From contig CM073325.1 of the NCBI GenBank assembly GCA_037043015.1, positions 9,341,001 through 9,405,000 of the forward strand: DNA of 64,000 bases, in the 5' to 3' direction. This DNA comes from Bryum argenteum (taxonomy: Eukaryota > Streptophyta > Bryopsida > Bryales > Bryaceae). The notes below the pieces were generated by a model, which was not told where the DNA came from, ran no database searches, and worked only from the letters and a program-made list of their open reading frames with translations. How positions within the stretch are numbered: the stretch's first letter is position 1; each line of letters starts with the position of its first letter. The position numbers were made by a program, and so were the translations under genes. Of this stretch, positions 47,823 to 58,084 are shown piece by piece.

Positions 47823-48622
47823 GAAGAAGAATGAAATAAACATAATACCACCCACTAGTACATTCTTTAGTCCTAATATAAATTGTGATCGTAAAATCAA
47901 ATATATGATTAAACCATTAGGATGATAAATTTATTTGTAATATAGTATTGGGAAGAAGAATGAAATAAACATAATACCACCCACTAGTACATTCTTTAGT
48001 CCTAATATAAATTGTGAACGTAAAATCAAATATATGATTAAACCATTAGGATGATAAATTTATTTGTAATATAGTATTGGGAAGAAGAATGAAATAAACA
48101 TAATACCACCCACCAGTACATTCTTTAGTCCTAATATAAATTGTGATCGTAAAATCAAATATATGATTAAACCATTAGGATGATAAATTTATTTGTAATA
48201 TAGTATTGGGAAGAAGAATGAAATAAACATAATACCACCCACCAGTACATTCTTTAGTCCTAATATAAATTGTGAACGTAAAATCAAATATATGATTAAA
48301 CCATTAGGATGATAAATTTATTTGTAATATAGTATTGGGAAGAAGAATGAAATAAACATAATACCACCCACCAGTACATTCTTTAGTCCTAATATAAATT
48401 GTGATCGTAAAATCAAATATATGATTAAACCATTAGGATGATAAATTTATTTGTAATATAGCATTGGGAAGAAGAATGAATTAAACATAATACCACCCAC
48501 CAGTACATTCTTTAGTCCTAATATAAATTGTGATCGTAAAATCAAATATATGATTAAACCATTAGGATGATAAATTTATTTGTAATATAGCATTGGGAAG
48601 AAGAATGAATTAAACATAATAG
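47823..48622. repeat. 129-bp tandem repeat, about six copies
   Basis: The unit starting GAAGAAGAATGAAATAAAC recurs at 47823, 47952, 48081, 48210, 48339, 48468 and partly 48597, a constant 129-bp period. Copies differ by a few bases (CCCACTAG/CCCACCAG; GATCG/GAACG alternating). The unit is AT-rich, non-coding and lies inside the hAT element. Confidence 0.95.
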
Positions 48623-48825
48623 AAGGTGGGATTGTAGAAAAATAGCACACATTTTAAGAATATCATTTTTTTTGGGACGTGGTAGCTTGACTTTGAAATA
48701 GAGGGGGGAATTGGTTTGTAGTGGGGCAATCTTGAATAAGAGAGGAAATACGGAAACTTCATTTCTCTCTTTCCTTGGATCCCCCCTTGGCTCCTTCTTC
48801 CACCTACCGGGTATTTTTAAAGTAA

Positions 48826-50215
48826 TGAAGTCCAAACATTCCTCACTAAAGCCCGGATTTGGACTTTCCCGGATATAGTGGGGGGAATGTTTGACTTTTC
48901 TACGATTGTATTGAGTATGCCTTCCCTTCCCTCCTCTTCTTTCCCCTCACCCCCCTCATCCTCACCCCCCGCATCCTCACCCCCTCACACCACCCCCTCA
49001 CTCCACCACCCCCTCACCCCACCCCACCCCCTCACCCCCCACCCCACCCCCTTCACCCCACCCCCTCACCCCACCCCCTCACCCCACCCCACCCCCTTCA
49101 CCCCACCCCCTCACCCCACCCCACCCCCCACCCCCCACCCCCCCCACCCCACCCCCTCACCCCACCCCCCTCACCCCACCCCCTCATCCTCACCCCCTCA
49201 CACTCACTCCCCATTCCCCTTACCATCTCCGCCCTACTACCCCCTCGGTACCCGCCCTACCCCCATGGTACCCGCCCTACCCCCATGGTACCCGCACCTC
49301 CCCGTAATCCGCCCCCCCCCGTAACCCGCCCCTCCTCTCTCACCCACCCCACGTAGTTTTTTAAAAAAAAATGCCTTCTCTCTCACTAATCTTGTGTTTT
49401 GCAAACAAGCATCATTAATGGGATAAACAAATCCAAACATTCCCTCATTAAAGCCGGGATTTGGAGTATCCCGGATATAGTGAGGGAATGTTTGGATTTC
49501 CAATGATTGGATTGACCATCATTCCACTCCTCTTCCACTTCCTCCCCTTCTCTCCTCTTCCCTCCCCACTCCTCCCTTTCTTCTTTTCTCCTCCCCCTCA
49601 CCCCCCTCATCCTCACCCGCCCCATCCCTCACCCGCCCCTCATCCTCACCCGCCCCCTCATCCTCACCCCCCACACACCACCCCCCTCACCCCACCCCCC
49701 CCTCACCCCACCCCACCCCCTCACACTCACTCCCCTCATTCCCCCTTACCATCTCCGTCCTACCCCCCCCTTGGTACCCGCCCTACCCCCCCCTTGGTAC
49801 CCGCCCTACCTCCCATGGTACCCGCCCTACCCCCATGGTACCCGCCCCTCCCCGTAATCCGCCCCTCCCGTAACCCGCCCCTCCTCTCTCACCCACCCCA
49901 CGTAGTTTTTTTTGAAAAATTTGCCTTCTCTCTCACCAATCTTGTGTTTTGCAAACAAGCATCATTAATGGGATAAACAAATCCAAACATTCCCTCATTA
50001 AAGCCGGGATTTGGAGTATCCCGGATATAGTGAGGGAATGTTTGGATTTCCAATGATTGGATTGACCATCATTCCACTCCTCTTCCACTTCCTCCCCTTC
50101 TCTCCTCTTTCCTCCCCACTCCTCCCTTTCTTCTTTTCTCCTCCCCTCTCCACCCCCTTACCCACCCCCCCCTAACCTCACCCTCCTCACTTCCCCTCTC
50201 CCCCCCCTCACTTTG
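48826..50215. repeat. C-rich tracts with three copies of a 60-70 bp hairpin
   Basis: C-rich tracts (48920-49330, 49555-49905, 50130-50215) alternate with copies of a near-palindrome: AAACATTCCCTCA...CCGGGATTTGGAGTATCCCGG...TGAGGGAATGTTT at about 49431-49500 and 49979-50050, with a weaker copy at 48830-48895. About 200 bp around the last two copies is nearly identical, including the GCAAACAAGCATCATTAATG block. Apparent His/Pro-rich frames here are products of the repeat. Confidence 0.8.
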
Positions 50216-50548
50216 GATTGACATCCGCTACCGGTATGTTTATTTTTTTATTGTCCTATCATGTTTATAAGAAATTTATTAATTATTACAAGATTTAAAA
50301 TAATTTTTTTCTCCCACTTAACTATTTATCAAGCTAACCATACAATGACACCATGATAATTAGCATTCACATGATCATATGATTATAAACACATGCATAG
50401 AGTGTGCCAACAAGTTTGCAAAAGAAAAGCATATGTATTTCAGTAGTGTTTAACGATATAGAAAAAGAGAAGTATATCTTGGTTGCTACATTAGAAAATC
50501 GACAATTAGTTCTCGTCCATTGCTGCACTGCTTGGGCCGGCGTCGGCA

Positions 50549-52864
50549 TCATTCGTACCTCCGCAAATCTTCACCCCCGCCCAATCGAAGTCTACGAACT
50601 GCTGATCGAGTCCTCCTCGCAGGCCCGTCTTCTTCAAGAATATCCCTCAGGAATTGCGATTGTTGCATGGCTCGAAGCATGCGTCCGGTTTGGGGACTAT
50701 GTTGTTCCATCAGAAAATCAATGCTTCGGTGGTGTAAAAGGTCTCCGCCGATCGGATTCATCCGTTGCCCAATTCATCTCAGTAATCGCGGTCGGAACGC
50801 TCTTCCGATTTAATACATCATTCCATCGGACTTCCATTTTAGCCCTTCGGATGAATCCCAAATCGAAACTCCTTGTGCGCTTTGTCCCAATACCCGTTGT
50901 AAACCTGGTAGAAGAAGTTTCGCTTGCCATTGGCATTTGAGACATTTGATGGAATTAAATGATGGCGGGGCCCTCGTAATTGCCTCCGGATCCCTTTCCC
51001 GGCCCAATTCCGGGGCGGCCAACCGCTTCTCTATAGAAGTTAGAGACAATTTCAACTCCATACCAAGTCTTCTCCCCATTTCCCTTTGTGTTTAGGGGCA
51101 TTGGTTTCATTATACTCCCAATGCGGTGGCATGTAATCCTCTAATCCAAAAAGATTGTACAAGCGCTCGTGGAAGGGAGATTTACATAGCGGACATCGTC
51201 GTCGAACAACCATGAAGCCAATCAGGCAAATCGGATGAAACACGTGGCGGCAAGTGCCTACGCAAAATCCTCCTTCGTCCCAAATGGGTTGCAACACATC
51301 GCACAATTTTCACCATCCGTCACGAACGTTGCTTTGGTGTTGGCCACAATTTGGCTGCTTTCTTGATGTCCATCGTGTTTTCAAAATCCCACTCGCACTG
51401 GGCCCAGTCAATTGTTCCATCCGGTTTTTTTGGCAATTCGTCCGGAAACATCTCGTCTACAATTGCCCATGATGTCAAACCAAATACCCGCTCTTGGTTA
51501 TGATCCTTCCATGTCCTATCGATCTTCCTCAACTCCTCAGCTATTTGGTCACCCTTGGCGACGGATAAAATGCATGTCAACTTCCACTGGTAGTATTGCT
51601 CAGCCATCTGATTCATTCGACTCTTCAAGACCTCATTATCTCGTCGAACATCTACCAAATCAACTTCAAGGGGTGTTGCAGACAAGCCTAATACCTCATT
51701 ATCTGGTCGAACATCTACCAAATCAACTTCAAGGGGTGTTGCAGGCGAGCCTAATCCTTCGTTGAAATCTGCATTATCGAATGCCAAGGAGTCAAGCACA
51801 CTTCCTATGACCAATCTGTTCGGACTAGTTAGTGTACTAGGTCGTGTTTGTGATGTAGAAGCCCCCTTCCCTTTTGCCATGGCCCCCTCAAGCTCCATGA
51901 TACGTCTTTGCTTGGATGAGATTTCGTCGCTAGCTCTCCGCATGTCCTCTTTTAGCCGTTGATTCTCTTCCTTCAAGCGTTGATTTTCTGCCATCAATTG
52001 CTGAATCTGGCCTTCTCTTGTATCAAAATGCTCCATCTCGACAGACAAATCTACCGGTGGAATTTCATCCGGCACGCCCCCAGCCACAACAACCTCCACT
52101 TCTTGGGGTTCAATGTTTCCCCCAACTGCATGAACCATCTCCACATCTACTATGTTGGGAAGTAGCTGCACCGGAACTGGTTGTCTTACTTGGGCCAATG
52201 AAGCCATGGGCATAGGCTCTAATGATCGAGCTAGCCTCTTTCGCTTATTCCTTTCCATCGTTTTGCGTCGAGGTAAAACTATCTCGTGGGAGCCATCGGA
52301 GTCGGAATCAAGCGGGGAGTCAGACATATGGTTATGGGGGTCTATTTCCGTAGGTCTGTCGGCTGTGGGAAACCACCCAGGATCCTCTACTGCCCAAGTT
52401 CCAAAGCCAGGGAAACCATTTTGTACTCGTGGTGCTCGAGCCTTGCCTTCTAAACCCTTCACAGTAGACCAATCGAACCTCTTCTTTAAAATGATCTCCA
52501 CATGAACGCCGCGCACTAAATATAACCCGACCTGGTTCTTGTTTGGTAACTTCGTGGTGTAAAGGAGTTGGTAAATTTGAAGACATCGGAAAGGAACTCC
52601 GGGTTGGTGCGATGAGCGCAAATTGGCCTTGTTGCTTCTCAAGTGTAAAACATGGCGTTCAGGCTGGAAGGATTTGTCGATGTGGCACCACTCAATGTAT
52701 TGCTTTGCATGGTCAAAATCCCATGGGTCAGCTACATCTTCCCAGCCTCTGAATGCCAATTTTAACGGATTATTTAACACATGAAGACGGGCCCGCTCTT
52801 TTTTTCCTTTGTCGCACTCGTTCTTTGTCTTTTTCTTCCTTGCGGATCGCACCGGTGTCGCCAT
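50549..52864 (-). pseudogene. module II: coiled-coil protein with C-terminal RING-H2 finger; frame broken
   Basis: From ATG 52864 a frame of about 514 codons starts with a basic segment (RSARKKKTKNE). It holds a conserved-looking globular part (GWEDVADPWDFDHAKQYIEW), a second basic region and a coiled coil (ENQRLKEENQRLKEDM), with a tandem PLEVDLVDVR repeat. After the stop at 51320 another frame encodes a RING: NCAMC, then GTCRHVFHPICL, then CPLC, i.e. C..C, C.H..H..C, C..C. The frame shifts again within this finger (about 51265-51285) and further on (near 50880 and 50760), and ends at about 50549. RING-H2 proteins are usually ubiquitin ligases. I do not recognise the N-terminal domain. It shares promoter and start context with module I. 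Confidence 0.6.
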
Positions 52865-53010
52865 CGTTGTAGAAAAAATTTCAAAATCTCCTCCAAATGT
52901 GCTCAAACGCCCTTCCCCGATCCCCAATCCAACCCTCACAAAGAGAAGTGGATCTTGAGAGCTAGAAAGGGCGGGTTACAATGGGGAGTCCGCCTCTTAT
53001 ATAGTGGTTG
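52862..53010 (-). promoter_or_regulatory. promoter/leader cassette of module II
   Basis: Same elements as 47089-47235: TATA box on the minus strand (52997-53003), GTAACCCGCC, a CTCAAGATCCACTTCTC leader and an ATG after CTACAACG. Here the ATG opens the long module II frame, which supports this as the ancestral arrangement. Confidence 0.7.
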
Positions 53011-53039
53011 GACCCCCAACCGACCCCTAGCACCAAGCC

Positions 53040-53650
53040 GGGCGGATTCTCCAAGCGGGCGGGCAGGGCGGGGGAAGAGGGGGGCAAGGGAGGGGAGGAG
53101 GAGGGGGGGGGGGGGGAGGGAGGCGGGGGGGGGGGGGGGGGGAGGGGGCGAGGGGGAGGGGGGGGGCGGGAGGGGCGGGGAGGGCGGGAGGGGGGGGGGC
53201 GGGGAGAGGGGGAGGGGAGGAGGAGGGGGGCGGGGAGGGAGGGGGAGGGGGAGGCGGGAGGGGGGGGGGGGGAGGGGGGAGGGAGGGGGAGGGGAGGGGG
53301 GGGGGGGGGGGGGGGGGAGGGGGGGGGGGGAGGGGGGGGGTTGGGGGGTTAGGGGTTGGGGTTGGGGGGTTAGGGGTTGGGGGTTGGGGGTTAGGGGTTG
53401 GGGTTGGGGGGTTAGGGGTTGGGGTTGGGGGTTAGGGGTTGGGGTTGGGGGGTTAGAGGGGGTTTAGAGGGTAAGGGGGTTGCTTTTTTTTAATTTTTTT
53501 AAATTTTTTTAAAGATTTTTTAAAATATTTTTAGGGGCGGGGGAGGGGGGGGGGAGGTTAGGGGCGGGAGTAGAGGGGGTAGGGGCAAGGTAGAGGGGTT
53601 AGGAGAGGGGTTAAGGGGTAAGGGGGGGGTTAGGGGGTTAGCGGCGTTCT
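53040..53650. repeat. G-rich simple tract between modules II and III
   Basis: Almost pure G/A with GGGGTTAGGGGTTGGG units at 53335-53460, then T-rich runs. Poly-glycine reading frames of more than 100 codons are artefacts of the tract. Confidence 0.9.
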
Positions 53651-53744
53651 TTATTTTATTTTATTTTTAATTTTTTACTTTTTTTTTCTTTTTGTTTAAT
53701 TTTTTAAAAAATATTTTTTTGATTTTCTAAATATTTTTTTTCGT

Positions 53745-53885
53745 GGTATTTACAAACCGATTCATGCATAGGTTGAGTGGTATTTGGCAAGGTATGGAAC
53801 CAATAAATATGTGCACCCAACTCAAAACAATGCAATTAAATATGTCATACGAAGATGTACAAATGCATCGAATAAGAGAAGTTGT
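53745..53885. repeat. second copy of the 3' cassette, following module III
   Basis: Matches 43016-43196 in order and orientation, lacking an internal piece of about 35 bp present there. Confidence 0.75.
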
Positions 53886-53992
53886 CAGTATATTATATGT
53901 ATGTGCACAATTGGAAGTACATATAGTATTGTAATTATCCATGCAATCCTTCTACATACAATAGGCACACGCTAACTTTGGGGACCGCTAAA

Positions 53993-56900
53993 CTAAATAG
54001 CTGAAGTATGGAAACAACACATGGGCATGGTCCAATTAAATGGATACTTTTCCAAGGCCTCTTTAACATCGGACACGGTCAACCTTTTGGACACATCTCG
54101 GGTCGCGGAGGCCTTTAATTTGAACGTGAGGTACTCGTGATTCATGGCGCGGTCTATGTGGTGTGGCAAAAAGTACTTCATATCGTACTCTTCTTGCCAA
54201 ATGTGTTGCGCTAACCACCCGGCGGAGAATGCATCGGCTGCCTTGGAATATATGTGTTTGCATTCCATAACCTCAAGGGGATTGTCAGAACCGCGTGGAC
54301 CATACAAAAACCATAATTCCGGTGCCACCCATTTTCGCCATTTGCGTTCTTCATCCAACTTCTCTTGCTTCGTAAATCCATACTTGGATGGCGCTTGTTC
54401 CACCACTCGACTTGAAATCCCCAATCACAAAGCCCGATGTAAACCGTATCCGGGTTTCCAATCATCGAAATGCAATAGAACATTGGTTGGAGTAATGTCG
54501 TTGTGGAGATAATTGTCTTCATGACACTTTTCCATTATGACAAGCAACGACAATGCCAAGTCAAGTCGTCGTTTACGGAATGTTACAACCCAACGTAGTT
54601 ATCTATCGGATAACCCCGAGTTTCGCTCTTTTGGAATGTCGTCGTATTCCAAGTGATTTGGGATTTTTTGATTGATATGGATGTCAAAATCTTTGAAGCT
54701 ACCTCCGTTCCACCATAGCGAAAATCCATCCATTGTTTTAGGATGCAAGTACGATAGTCTGATGATTCCAGGGTGCTTTACTAGACATCCACCCGCCTCA
54801 TTTACGATTGCCATCCGCTTCTCCCTCTCGTTCTTCACGTTCGTCAATTGTTTACGCGCGAATGGAATCCAACTAGGAATATGTTGAAGTTTTGTAAGCA
54901 CCACCTTAGTAACCTTCCCATATCCACCTTGGATACGTTGTCCTGGCATAGATACCACGGTAACGGTTGATTCTAGCCACTTGAAAGTTCCACTGTTGCA
55001 ATGAGACATAAGAACATCCTTGGCTTTTAATTTCCATCTCTCATTCCTCTTCCCACGAGCTTTCGAAAAGGTTTGACCAAAACTTTTCACTAAATCTAGC
55101 TTTGGAACTAGTTCGTCATCTTCAATTGTCCATTTGCTCTTGTCTGTCAATTTCTTCCCCGAAATATACGTCCATGCGTCTACGGTGTTGGTAGTCAATT
55201 CTACCACTCTGAGGTCCAACCATGCACCGTGGTCGTAGAAGTTGGTTGTGAACCCTCGAGATGGTTCACTTCCGCGGGAAAAACCTTATCGCAAGGTTTT
55301 GACCAAATATACATATTATGTAGTGATTAAACATGCGTATTACCCATTTAGTCTAAAAACCCAACATATGTTAGTTGGGATTAGAGTGTTTTGGGATTCT
55401 TGTGTATTTGCTTTAGGTCTTGAATAATTGAAGTAGTTAATAATTCATAGTTAGAATTGGGGGTGTTTAGGAGAGTTGGGTAAATTCCAATTTCTCTTAT
55501 TTCCGTATTCGGTTATCCTAAGTTTTATGTATTTGTGAGGCTTGGTATTTGACCTATTCAAATGCGGTGGTAGTGGATCTCCTTAGAGTCCTATCTTGCT
55601 AATCTAGACTTGTAGGAGTAGTAATTGGCATGGTTTAGGTTCTAGGGAGTTAGGAGTGTGAAAGGGGCTAGAAGGGCTGGATGGATGGCAACTAACGGAT
55701 GAAAAATCATCCTTGCGATGAATGAAGCTTTTAGAGGTTTCCATCACCTATGGCAACGGTTAGAGGAGAGAGTCTAGGGTGTGTGGGTGAGAGAGAAAAA
55801 AAAAGTTAGGAAGGAGGTGTAGAGAAAAAAATGTTCAATCTAGGTTTAGTTTGGTGATTGATTGTTGTTGGAATGTTGTTGTTGAAGATTTGAGAGATTT
55901 GGCGTGAGTTGTGACAAGGTAGGAGGGCAGCAGTTGGAGAGTCGACTTTGAAGGACAAGATCTCACGATTTACAAAGAATTGGGAGGCGTGACTTAGAGA
56001 TCTGGAAGCGTCGTCGAGTCTCCTTTCCAACAAGACTAGGCGCGCCCTCATTGAAGCAAGGACGAGGGAGAAATCGTGATTCTACCAAGGAGACCCTACT
56101 GGCGACGGCAGAGTTGGAGGGCCGACTTTGAAGGACGAGATCTCACGATTTACAAAGAATTGGGAGGCGTGACTTAGAGATCTGGAAGCGTCGTCGAGTC
56201 TCCTTTCCAACAAGACTAGGCGCGCTCTCATTGAAGCAAGGACGAGGGGGAAATCGCGATTCTACCAAGGAAACCCCACTGGCGACGGCAGAGTGGGAGG
56301 GCCGACTTTGAAGGACGAGATCTCACGATTGACAAAGAATTGGGAGGCGTGCCTTAGAGATCCAGAAGCTTTGTCGAGTCTCCTTTCCAACGAGACCAAG
56401 CTCACTCTCATTGGAGCAAGGACGAGGGAGAAATCACTATTCTACCAAGGAGACCCTACTGGTGACGACAGCGCTTTTAAGGAGGGAGATGCTCCTCCTT
56501 CCTTGTTATATTTTTTCCTTGTGTGTTTTCTTTTATGCAATGTAGATTTGTAGTATCTTAGATACTAGACATAACATTATCTTGGAGATGGCAACTTAAT
56601 TGCCCAAAAACATGTGTGGTTGTTTTGTTTGATGTGGTGATGATTGTGGTGAGTTCATTGCATGAATGGTGCTCTTTTGCTTGATTGAATGAAATTGATT
56701 GCTTGATTGATTGAATGAAATTGATTGCTTGATTGATTGAATGAAATTGGAGTCCGTTGCTTGGAAGACTACTACTTAGGTTGCACCCCACCATCTCAAC
56801 CCAACTTGTGACCTTAAAACCGGGCAACCGGGATTAGGGCTCACATTAGTCCAATCACAAAGTTTGTAATTGTTTTCAAAACAACGCTCCAGGTATTGGT

Positions 56901-57255
56901 GAAGATCGTGACATAAATTGTGAAATCCTTCCTCATTCGCCCCAAGGTAAGACCTATGCAAATCTGCCATAGTTCGTATCTCATAGAAATGTATACCATT
57001 CCGTCGAGCAAATTCGAGATACTCCTCGGTTGGCATAAGTGGTGTCTCTTCCTCCTGTAGCAAGATCGAATTGTTCTTTTTTGACCCTTTACTTTTTTTC
57101 TTTTTTCCCTTTCTTTTCCGTGATCCCGATGAAGTAGGGTTTGTAGATTCTGTCTCCTTTGGAATTTCCTCTATTTCTTCACGACGGTCAAGGGGGGTTT
57201 CCAAATCTTGATTTCCGTGTCGCATACTCGAACCTTGGCTCCCTTCACCCTCCAT
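53993..57255 (-). pseudogene. module III: divergent protein-kinase-like gene; frame broken
   Basis: From ATG 57255 the first exon encodes a Ser/Lys-rich region with KRKGKKKKSKG (nuclear-signal-like) and a helical part ending near NVSPNPGCPV. A long intron (about 55253-56800) separates it from an exon starting NFYDHGAWLDLRVV. The next 200 residues lead to a glycine-loop-like GGYGKV. A stop at 54599 and two frame changes follow, but the remaining kinase marks are clear: YLHNDITPTNVLL (catalytic loop, H.D....N), GLCDWG (DFG equivalent DWG) and WVAPELWF (APE). The arginine of HRD is Asn. It is not close to the kinases at 27715 and 37550. Carriage of a kinase by a hAT element is unusual. Confidence 0.6.
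55925..56470. repeat. 180-bp tandem repeat, three copies, in the module III intron
   Basis: The block GACTTTGAAGGACGAGATC recurs at about 55944, 56124 and 56304, an exact 180-bp period (60 codons). On the + strand the third copy is open (TKNWEACLRD; ARTREKSLFYQ), while copies 1 and 2 have stops, so it may derive from a coding repeat. Confidence 0.85.
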
Positions 57256-57390
57256 TTCGAATCTGAGAAAAAAACGGCGAAAAACTCCTCCTCGTCTTTG
57301 AAAAACACCACACCAAGTGCCCACACTAACTCAATGAAGAAGTAGTGCTTGGCAACTAGTGGAGTGAGGTGAAGAATGAATCAACTTGGC

Positions 57391-57397
57391 TTTTATA
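57391..57397 (-). promoter_or_regulatory. TATA-like box of module III
   Basis: TATAAAA on the minus strand about 140 bases upstream of ATG 57255. The leader has an AAAACTCCTCC stretch resembling the other modules but is otherwise diverged. Confidence 0.5.
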
Positions 57398-57459
57398 GGG
57401 AGGGGAGTGGAGGCACTTGGAGTGTGGTAAAGGAAAGAAGGGTGGGCCAACCCGCCTCC

Positions 57460-57780
<321 letters not shown>

Positions 57781-57986
57781 CTTTCACCCGCCCTGTCCTC
57801 AGCCTACGTGGCGCATACGTGGCGGCCAAGTGGCTTGGTTTTTACCCAAACCCTTGCCACGTCCTCGTTTTTTTACCTAAATTAAAGTCAACAGAGGTTT
57901 GACCGTATCGGGCGAGCGAGAGCTCTATCGGACGGACAAGGCGGACGGACGGGCGGGCGGGGTGCCCGCCCGGTATGACAACCTTG

Positions 57987-57994
57987 GTGTAGGG
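57987..57994. repeat. right copy of hAT target duplication GTGTAGGG
   Basis: Perfect copy of 42350-42357. Confidence 0.9.
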
Positions 57995-58084
57995 TGGTTT
58001 GTAAAATGTGTAGTGACAAGGATTTGGGATGTTGAACAGCCCCATCGAAGAAACGTGCTGATGGAATTTGTTGTGGTTGTGCAG

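Noticed and set aside
47823..48622. CRISPR-like regular array
   Set aside because: Units are 129 bp and contiguous without unique spacers, in a eukaryotic transposon; it is a satellite.
48878..49976. His/Pro/Ser-rich frames on the + strand
   Set aside because: Open only because of CACCCC repeats; interrupted by the hairpin units.
53008..53467. Glycine-rich protein frames
   Set aside because: Pure product of the G-rich tract; all frames stay open because the tract lacks T.
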